Source of the DNA: Bacteroides pyogenes DSM 20611 = JCM 6294
GTDB taxonomy: Bacteria; Bacteroidota; Bacteroidia; Bacteroidales; Bacteroidaceae
Reading direction: 5' to 3'
NCBI RefSeq assembly: GCF_000428105.1
Contig: NZ_ATZH01000014.1
Coordinates: 34,915 to 98,914 of the forward strand
Length of the DNA stretch: 64,000 nucleotides
This document shows positions 34,507 through 42,954 of this stretch, piece by piece. The notes beneath the pieces were generated by a model. The model ran no database searches. It was not told where the DNA came from and worked only from the letters and a program-made list of their open reading frames with translations. A program made the position numbers and the translations under genes. Every line of letters begins with the position of its first letter. Position 1 is the first letter of the stretch.

Positions 34507-35781
34507 ATGCTTACCATCAAACAAATTACGGAAAACACGGAAGCAGTGCTCCGCGGATTGGAAAAGAAACATTTCAAACATGCAAAAGAGACGATCGAAG
34601 AAGTAATCTCACTCAACGATAAAAGACGTAGCACACAAAATCAATTGGATAAAAATCTTGCGGAGGTGAACTCGCTGTCGCGCACCATCGGCGGATTGAT
34701 GAAAGAAGGGAAAAAGGAAGAAGCCGAAGCGGCACGGACACGTGTGGCCGAGCTGAAAGAAGTTAACAAAGGATTGGACGCAACCATGACACAGGCCGCC
34801 GCGGATATGCAGGAGTTGCTCTATACCATCCCCAACGTCCCCTATGAGGATGTGCCCGAAGGAACGGGAGCCGACGACAACGTAGTGGAAAAGACGGGCG
34901 GTATGCAGCATGAGCTGCCGAAAGACGCTCTCCCTCATTGGGAGTTGGCAAAGAAATACGATTTGATCGATTTCGACCTCGGCGTAAAAGTCACCGGAGC
35001 AGGCTTTCCTGTGTATAAAGGAAAAGGTGCCCGGCTGCAACGCGCGCTTATCAATTTCTTTCTGGACGAGGCACGTGAATCGGGGTATACGGAAATCATG
35101 CCTCCCACCGTTGTCAACTCCGCGTCGGGCTATGGCACGGGGCAACTTCCCGATAAGGAAGGACAAATGTATCACTGCGAAGCGGACGACTTATACCTGA
35201 TTCCAACGGCAGAAGTCCCCGTAACGAATATCTATCGCGACGTGATTCTGGAAGAAAAACAACTGCCGGTTAAAAACTGTGCTTACACGCAATGCTTCCG
35301 TCGCGAGGCAGGTTCTTACGGAAAAGATGTACGCGGATTGAACCGTTTGCACGAATTTTCAAAAGTAGAGCTTGTACGTATAGACAAGCCCGAACACTCA
35401 CGGGAATCTCACAAGGAAATGCTCGACCACGTTGAAGGCTTGTTGCAAAAGCTGGAACTTCCCTACCGCATCCTTCGCCTCTGCGGAGGCGACATGAGCT
35501 TTACAGCTGCTCTTTGCTTCGACTTCGAAGTATATTCCGAAGCGCAGAAACGCTGGTTGGAGGTAAGCTCGGTATCCAACTTCGACACCTATCAGGCCAA
35601 CCGCCTGAAATGCCGGTATCGCAGCGCGGAAAAGAAAACCGAACTTTGCCATACGTTAAACGGTTCGGCGCTGGCTTTGCCGCGTATTGTCGCCGCCCTG
35701 CTCGAAAACAACCAGACTCCCGAAGGAATCCGGATTCCCAAAGCGCTGGTTCCTTACTGCGGATTCGAGATGATCGACTAA
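34507..35781 (+). CDS. serS: Seryl-tRNA synthetase
   Basis: Class II aminoacyl-tRNA synthetase of 424 residues that charges tRNA-Ser (and tRNA-Sec where present). The N-terminal 110 residues form the long coiled-coil arm that grips the tRNA (DKRRSTQNQLDKNLAEVNSL). The catalytic core has YLIPTAEVPVTNIYRD, motif 2 FRREAGSYGKDVRGLNRLHE and motif 3 LNGSALALPRIVAALLENNQ. It has its own promoter box; a spaced-repeat gap follows. Confidence 0.97.
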   Translation: MLTIKQITENTEAVLRGLEKKHFKHAKETIEEVISLNDKRRSTQNQLDKNLAEVNSLSRTIGGLMKEGKKEEAEAARTRVAELKEVNKGLDATMTQAAADMQELLYTIPNVPYEDVPEGTGADDNVVEKTGGMQHELPKDALPHWELAKKYDLIDFDLGVKVTGAGFPVYKGKGARLQRALINFFLDEARESGYTEIMPPTVVNSASGYGTGQLPDKEGQMYHCEADDLYLIPTAEVPVTNIYRDVILEEKQLPVKNCAYTQCFRREAGSYGKDVRGLNRLHEFSKVELVRIDKPEHSRESHKEMLDHVEGLLQKLELPYRILRLCGGDMSFTAALCFDFEVYSEAQKRWLEVSSVSNFDTYQANRLKCRYRSAEKKTELCHTLNGSALALPRIVAALLENNQTPEGIRIPKALVPYCGFEMID

Positions 35782-35825
35782 ATTAAAAGGCACGGGCCGA
35801 AGGCGATAAGCCGTTGCTTCCCGGG

Positions 35826-35981
35826 CAAACCGAATGTTTTGCCGGCGTGTTGCCGTCGCAAGCAGCTATCGGAAGGCAACGGACTTCCAACAAACCTAAT
35901 ATATTGCCGGTGTATCAATCACTTTCGCCACATCGCGCAGAGAAATATGCTTGCAACAAAGCTTACATATTGCCGGCGACA
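35826..35981. repeat. Spaced direct repeat, three copies at 65-66 bp
   Basis: A motif of about 23 bases (CAAACC-AAT-T-TTGCCGGYG) occurs with its TTGCCGG at 35839, 35904 and 35970. The 42 or so bases between copies are much less alike, apart from CTTSCAA just before copies two and three. The 306-base gap between serS and the next gene holds nothing else except a -7 box (36024-36031). Confidence 0.65.
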
Positions 35982-36023
35982 CATAAAATCAGAGAAAAGG
36001 AAGTGTTTGACGAAAAGTTTCCA

Positions 36024-36031
36024 TATCTTTG
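36024..36031 (+). promoter_or_regulatory. Promoter -7 box of the Nfn/Sud fusion gene
   Basis: TATCTTTG is an exact -7 match. A TTTG at 36006 is too close (14 bases) to be a normal -33 element. Confidence 0.45.
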
Positions 36032-36087
36032 CAGCAATTTATCATTCTGAAATAAAAAACGTAATAAATCAAACAAATTAATTCATA

Positions 36088-38394
36088 ATGAATAAAATCA
36101 TTAGCAAAAGACGTTTTTCTGAAAAAGTGTTTCAATTCGAGATTGAAGCTCCTTTAATAGCGAAATCCCGCAAAGCGGGACATTTCGTTATCGTGCGTGT
36201 AGGCGAAAAAGGCGAACGTATGCCCTTAACCATTGCCAAAGCCGATGTAAAGAAAGGCACCATCACGCTGGTTGTACAGGAGGTAGGACTCTCCTCCACC
36301 CGCCTTTGCGAGCTTAATGAGGGCGATTACATCACCGATGTGGTAGGTCCGCTCGGACAAGCCACCCACATCGAGAATTTCGGAACAGTAGTATGCGCGG
36401 GCGGCGGTGTCGGCGTAGCTCCGATGCTTCCTATCGTACAAGCGCTGAAGGCTGCCGGCAACAGGGTAATCACGGTATTGGCAGGACGCAGCAAGGATTT
36501 GATCATTCTGGAGCAGGAAATGCGCGACAGCTCCGACGAAGTGATTATCATGACCGACGACGGCTCGTACGGACGCAAAGGACTGGTGACGGAAGGGGTG
36601 GAAGAAGTCATCAAACGGGAAAAAGTAGACAAATGCTTTGCCATCGGTCCTGCCATCATGATGAAATTCGTCTGCCTGCTGACAAAGAAATATGAAATTC
36701 CGACGGACGTCTCGCTGAACACCATCATGGTAGACGGAACGGGCATGTGCGGCGCATGCCGTATCACGGTGGGCGGAAAGACAAAGTTCGTTTGTGTAGA
36801 CGGTCCGGAGTTCGACGGACACCAAGTAGACTTCGATGAAATGCTGAAACGCATGGGAGCCTTTAGAAGCATCGAACACAGAAAAATGCAGAAGCTGCAT
36901 CCCGAAACGAAATGCAAAGCCATCGAGGAGGAAGACGAAACAAGCAGAAACGCGGCTTGGCGACAAGAATTGCGCAAAGCGATGAAAGCCAAAGAACGGA
37001 CTGCCATCCCCCGTGTGGAAATGAACGAATTGGATCCGGAGTACCGCTCGCGCAGCCGCAAGGAAGAAGTAAACCTCGGCCTCACCGAAGAGCAAGCTCT
37101 GACCGAAGCCAAACGCTGCCTCGACTGCGCCAACCCCGGCTGCATAGAAGGATGCCCCGTAGGAGTCGACATTCCCCGTTTTATCAAAAACATAGAGCGC
37201 GGCGAATTTCTGGAAGCAGCCAAAACACTGAAAGAAACAAGCGCGCTTCCCGCCGTATGCGGCCGTGTGTGCCCTCAGGAGAAACAATGCGAATCGAAAT
37301 GTATCCACCTGAAGATGAACGAACAACCCGTAGCCATCGGATATCTCGAACGTTTTGCCGCCGATTACGAGCGCGAAAGCGGAGAAATATCCGTCCCTGC
37401 CATCGCAGAGAAAAACGGAATCAAGATAGCCGTCATCGGCTCCGGACCGGCGGGCTTGTCTTTTGCCGGCGACATGGCCAAATACGGATACGACGTCACC
37501 GTATTCGAAGCGTTGCACGAAGTAGGAGGCGTACTGAAATACGGCATCCCGGAGTTTCGGTTGCCCAATAAGATTGTCGACGTCGAGATAGACAACCTCG
37601 CAAGAATGGGAGTCACATTCCTGAAAGACTGCATTGTGGGAAAAACAATCGATATCGAGGAGCTGAAAAAAGAAGGCTTCAAGGGATTCTTCGTGGCTTC
37701 AGGCGCAGGATTGCCCAATTTCATGAACATACCGGGCGAAAACTCCATCAATGTGATGTCGTCCAACGAATACCTGACACGTGTGAATCTCATGGACGCC
37801 GCAAGCGAAGACTCCGACACTCCCGTCACCTTCGGCAAGAATGTGGCGGTAATCGGCGGGGGAAACACGGCGATGGATTCGGTACGAACCGCAAAAAGAC
37901 TCGGAGCGGAACGCGCCATCATCATCTACCGCCGTTCGGAAGAAGAAATGCCGGCACGCATAGAGGAAGTAAAGCACGCCAAAGAAGAAGGTGTAGAGTT
38001 CCTCACGCTGCACAATCCCATCGAATATATCCCCGATGAACAAGGATGTGTAAAACAAGTGGTGTTACAGAAAATGAAACTGGGCGAGCCCGATGCTTCC
38101 GGACGCCGCAGCCCCGTGCCCATCGCCGGAGCCATTGAGACCATCGACATCGACTTGGCGATTGTCAGCATCGGCGTTTCTCCGAATCCCATCGTGCCGA
38201 ACTCCATCAAGGGGCTTGAATTGGGACGGAAAGGAACCATAAACGTGGATGAAAACATGGAGTCGTCCATTCCGATGATTTACGCCGGAGGAGACATCGT
38301 GCGCGGGGGCGCTACGGTGATTCTCGCCATGGGAGACGGTCGTAAGGCCGCTGCATCCATGCACAGGCAACTACAGGAACAGAAGCTCCGATAG
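36088..38394 (+). CDS. Fused ferredoxin:NADP oxidoreductase / sulfide dehydrogenase (NfnA-NfnB, SudB-SudA like)
   Basis: One 768-residue chain joins two proteins that are separate subunits elsewhere. Residues 1-285 are the small subunit: a PyrK-like FAD/NAD domain with a [2Fe-2S] site at MCGACR (about 221-224) and C236. Residues 300-768 are the large GltD-like subunit: cysteines for [4Fe-4S] clusters in CLDCANPGCIEGCP (about 344-357) and CGRVCPQEKQCESKC (391-405), FAD motif IGSGPAGLSFAGDMA near 450 and NADPH motif IGGGNTAMDSVRTAKRLG near 588. It probably shuttles electrons between NADH, NADPH and ferredoxin by bifurcation. It is often annotated as glutamate synthase small subunit, but no large subunit lies nearby. 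Confidence 0.88.
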   Translation: MNKIISKRRFSEKVFQFEIEAPLIAKSRKAGHFVIVRVGEKGERMPLTIAKADVKKGTITLVVQEVGLSSTRLCELNEGDYITDVVGPLGQATHIENFGTVVCAGGGVGVAPMLPIVQALKAAGNRVITVLAGRSKDLIILEQEMRDSSDEVIIMTDDGSYGRKGLVTEGVEEVIKREKVDKCFAIGPAIMMKFVCLLTKKYEIPTDVSLNTIMVDGTGMCGACRITVGGKTKFVCVDGPEFDGHQVDFDEMLKRMGAFRSIEHRKMQKLHPETKCKAIEEEDETSRNAAWRQELRKAMKAKERTAIPRVEMNELDPEYRSRSRKEEVNLGLTEEQALTEAKRCLDCANPGCIEGCPVGVDIPRFIKNIERGEFLEAAKTLKETSALPAVCGRVCPQEKQCESKCIHLKMNEQPVAIGYLERFAADYERESGEISVPAIAEKNGIKIAVIGSGPAGLSFAGDMAKYGYDVTVFEALHEVGGVLKYGIPEFRLPNKIVDVEIDNLARMGVTFLKDCIVGKTIDIEELKKEGFKGFFVASGAGLPNFMNIPGENSINVMSSNEYLTRVNLMDAASEDSDTPVTFGKNVAVIGGGNTAMDSVRTAKRLGAERAIIIYRRSEEEMPARIEEVKHAKEEGVEFLTLHNPIEYIPDEQGCVKQVVLQKMKLGEPDASGRRSPVPIAGAIETIDIDLAIVSIGVSPNPIVPNSIKGLELGRKGTINVDENMESSIPMIYAGGDIVRGGATVILAMGDGRKAAASMHRQLQEQKLR

Positions 38395-38465
38395 TTTTTT
38401 GCCGCAATCCGGCAACACACATGGCCCGACGCATGGAATGCTTTCGGGGAATGGGAGAATAGATA

Positions 38466-38530
38466 AAGCAGCGCGGCATATCGCAATCGGGTGTATCGAC
38501 ACACGAAATATGCCGCGCTGCTTCTTTTTT
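38466..38530 (+). terminator. Intrinsic terminator after the Nfn/Sud gene
   Basis: AAGCAGCGCGGCATAT (38466-38481) pairs perfectly over 16 bp with 38508-38523, followed by CTTTTTT. Confidence 0.85.
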
Positions 38531-38550
38531 GGAAAATACGGACAGGTTGC

Positions 38551-38812
38551 AGAGTTTCCCCGGTGGGAAACTTTATTTTCCCCGTGGGGAAACTTTTGTG
38601 GCAACAGCGGGAAACTTTTGTTTCCCCAGTGGGAAACTTTTGTGGCAACAGCGGGAAACTTTCGTGGCAACAAAGCGGAAGCTCCGTTCAAGCCAAAGAG
38701 AGGCTCTGTTCAAGCCAAAGAAAGGCTCTGTTCGGGCCAAAGAGAGGCTCTGTTCAAGCCAAAGAGAGGCTCCGTTCAAGCCAAAGAGAGGCTCGTTCGG
38801 GCAAAGCGGAAG
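38551..38812. repeat. 22-bp tandem array of two sequence types in one register
   Basis: GGGAAACTTT starts at 38565, 38587, 38609, 38631 and 38653, exactly 22 apart. A different unit, GCTCYGTTCAAGCCAAAG, then starts at 38681, 38703, 38725, 38747, 38769 and 38791, again exactly 22 apart. The switch happens through GCGGAAGCTCC at 38675, which is 22 from 38653, so the register is kept while the sequence changes. It lies between the Nfn/Sud terminator and the 3' end of panD. The first type includes the palindrome GTTTCCC...GGGAAAC. Confidence 0.88.
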
Positions 38813-38869
38813 TTCCCCTGCACAAGCGCCTTTACCGAAGCTACCGCAACGGGCATGGCAAGCCCCCTT

Positions 38870-39223
38870 CTATTTCACCACTTTATTGGTGAGCGGATCG
38901 GGGAAAATCACCGTAGGTTTAAACGTTTTCGCTTCCTCAAAGTCCAACAATGCGTACGACATGATAATCACAATGTCTCCGGGCTGCACTTTCCGCGCCG
39001 CGGCGCCATTCAGACAAACCTTGCCGGAGCCGCGTTCGCCCTTGATAATATAAGTTTCAAAGCGTTCGCCGTTATTATTGTCGGCAATGTATACTTTTTC
39101 TCCGGGAATCATGTTCGCAGCATCCAGCAGGTCTTCGTCGATGGTAATGCTACCCATATAATTGAGATTGGCCTCTGTGACACAGGCACAATGAATCTTC
39201 GATTTCAACACTTCTATCATCAT
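38870..39223 (-). CDS. panD: Aspartate 1-decarboxylase
   Basis: Makes beta-alanine from aspartate for pantothenate and coenzyme A. The 117-residue proenzyme has the self-cleavage site Gly24-Ser25 in [10 protein letters not shown], where Ser25 becomes the pyruvoyl cofactor, plus [20 protein letters not shown] and VIIMSYALL. It is 31 bases downstream of panC on the same strand, so the two pathway enzymes form an operon. Confidence 0.97.
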   Translation of the reverse strand: MMIEVLKSKIHCACVTEANLNYMGSITIDEDLLDAANMIPGEKVYIADNNNGERFETYIIKGERGSGKVCLNGAAARKVQPGDIVIIMSYALLDFEEAKTFKPTVIFPDPLTNKVVK

Positions 39224-39254
39224 AATGCGTTGTTTTAAAATAAAGTTGTAAAAA

Positions 39255-40097
39255 TCAGTTGTATTTGATATTGTCGATTAGCCGGACATCTCCGCAAAAC
39301 ACGGTTATGCAGCCCACCGCATAAGCGGTATCTTTCCAATCGTTTATCTTTTGCAGCGTATCTCCGTCCACGATTTCAAAATACTCCAAACGAAGCCCCG
39401 GCGAGGAAGCTATCGCCTCTTCAACCATCTTGCAGGTCTCCGCAACCGGATGGGACGAAGCGAACGAACGGCTTGCGAACAGCGTGCGGGAGATATTCAA
39501 CGCATTCCCCCGTTCTTCCGTAGAAAGACGCGAATTACGGCTGCTCAGCGCCAAACCGTCCTGCTCGCGCACGATGGGACACCCCACAATCTCCAGTTTA
39601 TAACCCATCTGCCGCACCATCTCGCGGATAATCGCCAATTGCTGGAAATCTTTCTCCCCGAAATAAGCCCGATCGGGCGTTACGGCATCGAACAGTTTGC
39701 TCACAATCTGGCACACCCCGTTGAAATGTCCGGGACGAAAAGCTCCCTCCATCACCGTATCCAGCGGCGCATAGCTGAATTTACGCGTATCAGGCCGGGG
39801 ATACATCTCCTCCACCGAAGGAACAAAAGCAAATGTAGCGCCGCATTCTTCCAGCAAACGGCAGTCGGCCTCTACAGTGCGCGGATATTTAGCCAAATCG
39901 TTCTTATCGTTAAACTGAGTAGGATTCACAAAAATACTCACTACAGTCACAGCATTTTCACTTACACTACGCCTTACCAGTGATGCATGCCCTGCATGCA
40001 AGGCACCCATGGTGGGCACCAATCCAACCTTCTTACCTTGAGCTTTCAGGACCTCCAATTCAGTCTGTAAGTCCTTGATAGTGTGTACAACTTTCAT
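39255..40097 (-). CDS. panC: Pantothenate synthetase (pantoate-beta-alanine ligase)
   Basis: ATP-dependent joining of pantoate and beta-alanine to pantothenate. The 280-residue protein has [20 protein letters not shown] (HIGH-type nucleotide motif, near 25-45), [30 protein letters not shown] and a KMSKS-equivalent SSRNSRLS. First gene of panC-panD on the minus strand, divergent from the starch-synthase-like gene. Confidence 0.97.
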   Translation of the reverse strand: MKVVHTIKDLQTELEVLKAQGKKVGLVPTMGALHAGHASLVRRSVSENAVTVVSIFVNPTQFNDKNDLAKYPRTVEADCRLLEECGATFAFVPSVEEMYPRPDTRKFSYAPLDTVMEGAFRPGHFNGVCQIVSKLFDAVTPDRAYFGEKDFQQLAIIREMVRQMGYKLEIVGCPIVREQDGLALSSRNSRLSTEERGNALNISRTLFASRSFASSHPVAETCKMVEEAIASSPGLRLEYFEIVDGDTLQKINDWKDTAYAVGCITVFCGDVRLIDNIKYN

Positions 40098-40203
40098 CTC
40101 TGTTTATAAGTTTACGTTCAAATCGTTTGCAAAAACTCTGCAAAATAAACTAATATTTGCCACATAAAGAAAGAATATCATATTTAATGTTCTTTTTTTT
40201 TGC

Positions 40204-40211
40204 TATCTTTG
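40204..40211 (+). promoter_or_regulatory. Promoter -7 box of the starch-synthase-like gene
   Basis: TATCTTTG is an exact -7 match 30 bases before the ATG at 40241. It excludes the longer frame opening at 40157. The -33 region has TTTA at 40183, spacing 17. Confidence 0.5.
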
Positions 40212-40240
40212 CAGAATATTATAGAGAACTATTGTTGATT

Positions 40241-41074
40241 ATGACAAAGGCGAATAAAGTTTTATTTATTACACAAGAGATTACACCCTATGTACCCGAA
40301 TCGGAAATGGCCAATATAGGTAGAAACCTTCCACAGGCAATTCAAGAAAAAGGCCGTGAAATCAGAACTTTTATGCCCAAATGGGGAAATATCAATGAAC
40401 GCAGGAATCAACTCCATGAGGTGATTCGTTTGTCGGGCATGAATCTGATTATCGATGACACCGATCATCCTCTCATCATCAAAGTGGCTTCTATCCAATC
40501 TGCCCGCATGCAGGTATATTTCATAGATAATGACGACTACTTTCAAAACCGATTGCAAACAGTAGATGAAAACGGTGTGGAATATAACGACAACGACAGT
40601 CGCGCTATATTCTATGCCCGCGGCGTGCTGGAAACGGTGAAAAAACTGCGCTGGTGCCCCGACATCATCCACTGTCATGGCTGGATGACGGCATTGGCTC
40701 CTCTTTACATCAAAAAAGCATATAAGGACGAACCTTCGTTCCGCGATGCGAAAGTCATATTCTCAGTATACGAAGACGATTTCAAAAACACATTCAATGA
40801 GGATTTTGCCGCCAAAATGATGCTGAAAGGAATATCCAAAAAAGATTTGTCGTCATTGAACGGAGCGACGGATTATGAGACTCTCTGCAAATTAGCGGTA
40901 GACTATTCCGACGGAGTGATTAGAAATAGCGAAAAAGTAAACGAGACTATAATTGATTACGCCCGTCAATCAGGCAAGCAGATACTTGATTATCAAAATG
41001 AAGAAAACTATGCGGACGCTTGCAACGAGTTTTACGATCAGGTATGGGAAGCGACTGCGAAAAAAGAAGAATAA
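40241..41074 (+). CDS. Glycogen/starch synthase N-terminal domain protein (half-length GT5)
   Basis: A 277-residue protein matching only the N-terminal catalytic domain of GT5 glycogen/starch synthases: VLFITQEITPYVPESEMANI, GREIRTFMPKWGNINERRNQ and PDIIHCHGWMTALAPLYIKK. The C-terminal GT-B domain, which holds most of the nucleotide-sugar site, is missing, and the protein ends naturally at a stop. So it is unlikely to be a full synthase; a regulatory or scaffolding role is possible. Close relatives of this length occur beside panC in other Bacteroides as far as I recall. The GT4 synthase at 44.4-45.7 kb probably makes the glycogen. Confidence 0.82.
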   Translation: MTKANKVLFITQEITPYVPESEMANIGRNLPQAIQEKGREIRTFMPKWGNINERRNQLHEVIRLSGMNLIIDDTDHPLIIKVASIQSARMQVYFIDNDDYFQNRLQTVDENGVEYNDNDSRAIFYARGVLETVKKLRWCPDIIHCHGWMTALAPLYIKKAYKDEPSFRDAKVIFSVYEDDFKNTFNEDFAAKMMLKGISKKDLSSLNGATDYETLCKLAVDYSDGVIRNSEKVNETIIDYARQSGKQILDYQNEENYADACNEFYDQVWEATAKKEE

Positions 41075-41097
41075 CAAAACCCTAACATACGACAATC

Positions 41098-42705
41098 ATG
41101 AAAGCGAAATATGCTTTGATAGCTCTATTGGCAATCACATTCTTCGGATGCGACGATAACACAGGAAGTTTGGGACTCGGAATGTTTCCGGGAATCGACC
41201 AAAACATCAAGGGGAAATTGTCAACGTTTAATGTAATAACAGAGTCTGTCGCCACCGGAAAAATGTATGCCAAAACGAACGTCGGCTATGTCGGAAAATT
41301 TACCGACAAAGATTTCGGAACATACAAAGCAGGCTTTCTGGCAGAACTGAACTGTCCGGAAGGAATGACATTTCCCGAAGTATATACCGAATACGACGAA
41401 AACGGCAAACCGATTTCCGAGACCGGGGCAAAAGCTGTAAAGGCAACAGGAAAAATGATTGGAACCGCAGCCGAAGACATCGACCTGATTAAAGATGAAC
41501 AAGGAAAGGCTATAGGGAATATCCATGCCGTAGAAATATATTTGTGGTATAAAAGCTACTTTGGTGATTCGCTCACGGCTTGCCGATTGAGTGTCTACGA
41601 ACTAAACAAGAAGCTCGATAAAGACAAATCGTATTACACGGATATAAAGCCTGAAAACTATTATCGGGAAGAAGACCTGCTGGGTACCAAAGCATACACG
41701 GCTTTAGACTTGTCGGTAAAAGACTCTCAGAGAAAGCAAAGCAACTATATACCCAGTGTACACATCTCTTTCACTAAAGATATCGCTCGCAAAGTGGGAG
41801 GGGAAATATTGAAAAAATCCAGAGCTTATGGAAATAAGCTGAACAACAAAACATTCAATGAGGCTTTTAAGGGTATTTATGTAAACAGCGACTATGGAGA
41901 CGGAACGGTACTGTATGTCGACCAGTCTCAAATGAATGTAGTTTATAAATGCTATGCTACCGACAGCATCAGCGGACTTAAACTTAAGAAGAAAAACGGG
42001 CAAGACTCCACTTATTATGCGTACAGAATATTCGCTTCTACGCGCGAAGTCATTCAAGCCAACCAACTGAGCAATGATGAAGGCGCTATCGAACAGCGAA
42101 TCAAAGAGACCGATTGTACATATTTGAAAAGTCCGGCAGGTATTCTTACGCAGGCTAAACTTCCCATTGCGGAAATAGAAAAACAATTGAAGAACGACAC
42201 TCTGAATGCGGTAAAAATGACATTTGCCAATTACAACCAATCCGGCAACAAGAAAAACGGAATGTCCATACCCTCGAATGTATTGCTGATACGCAAGCAG
42301 TTCAAAGACTCTTTCTTTGAAAAGAATGAATTGAACGACGGCATATCCTCTTTCTTAACTTCACATTCCGCCGCTTCTAACCAATACACATTCAACAACA
42401 TTACTAAGCTGGTAAAAGCTTGCATCGCAGAAAAAGAAGCTGCCAGAGCAAAAGAAGGAACAGCTTGGGATGAGACAAAATGGTTGGAAAACAATGCGGA
42501 TTGGGACAAAGTGCTGTTGATTCCGGTACTTATTACTTATGACTCCTCAAACAGTGGATACAACAACGCACCCAAAGTCATCAGCATACAGCATGACCTC
42601 AAACCGGGATATGTGCGTCTGAAAGGGGGGAAATTAGGAGAAACCAACGTGGCTCACCGGCTAAAATTAGAAGTAATTTCCACAGATTTTAAAGTAGCCA
42701 ACTAA
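41098..42705 (+). CDS. DUF4270 family lipoprotein
   Basis: A 535-residue protein with a short lipoprotein signal (MKAKYALIALLAITFFGCDD, Cys18). The mature N-terminus (NTGSLGLGMFPGIDQ, then STFNVITESVATGKMYAKTN) and the GYVGKFTDKDFGTYKAGFLA segment are typical of DUF4270 proteins, found across Bacteroidales. It is predicted to be surface- or periplasm-exposed and rich in beta strands; no function is established. It follows the starch-synthase-like gene by 23 bases. Confidence 0.83.
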   Translation: MKAKYALIALLAITFFGCDDNTGSLGLGMFPGIDQNIKGKLSTFNVITESVATGKMYAKTNVGYVGKFTDKDFGTYKAGFLAELNCPEGMTFPEVYTEYDENGKPISETGAKAVKATGKMIGTAAEDIDLIKDEQGKAIGNIHAVEIYLWYKSYFGDSLTACRLSVYELNKKLDKDKSYYTDIKPENYYREEDLLGTKAYTALDLSVKDSQRKQSNYIPSVHISFTKDIARKVGGEILKKSRAYGNKLNNKTFNEAFKGIYVNSDYGDGTVLYVDQSQMNVVYKCYATDSISGLKLKKKNGQDSTYYAYRIFASTREVIQANQLSNDEGAIEQRIKETDCTYLKSPAGILTQAKLPIAEIEKQLKNDTLNAVKMTFANYNQSGNKKNGMSIPSNVLLIRKQFKDSFFEKNELNDGISSFLTSHSAASNQYTFNNITKLVKACIAEKEAARAKEGTAWDETKWLENNADWDKVLLIPVLITYDSSNSGYNNAPKVISIQHDLKPGYVRLKGGKLGETNVAHRLKLEVISTDFKVAN

Positions 42706-42773
42706 AGCGATTGCAAGATTTGCGTAAAATAATAAGCAATACGCATTGTAAAGCTTGCTTAAACAAAGAATAG

Positions 42774-42832
42774 AAATCCGGCACGTGAGAATGAGAGTAG
42801 CCAAACTCCATTTCACGTGCCGGATTTATTTT
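42774..42832. terminator. Hairpin terminator between two converging transcripts
   Basis: AAATCCGGCACGTGA (42774-42788) pairs perfectly with TCACGTGCCGGATTT (42813-42827), 15 bp. It lies between the DUF4270 gene and the GH57 gene and, with A- and T-rich flanks, may stop both. Confidence 0.75.
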
Positions 42833-42954
42833 GTCGGTAATTTCGATTTATCCAAAAAGCTTTGCAGAAACATTCCTCCATCTCTTTATTTACCCAGATA
42901 CACGAGTAGGAGAAGTATCTATTGCCGATCACAAGATTTACATGCTTCTCCTGC

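Noticed and set aside
35826..35981. Possible short CRISPR array (23-bp repeat, 42-bp spacers)
   Set aside because: Only three degenerate copies, repeats differ at several positions, the spacers share pieces, and there are no cas genes.
38395..38892. Overlapping frames across the 22-bp array (AKERLCSSQREA-like repeats)
   Set aside because: 22 is not a multiple of three, so all three frames look repetitive. None has a start signal or known domain, and they run into panD on the opposite strand.
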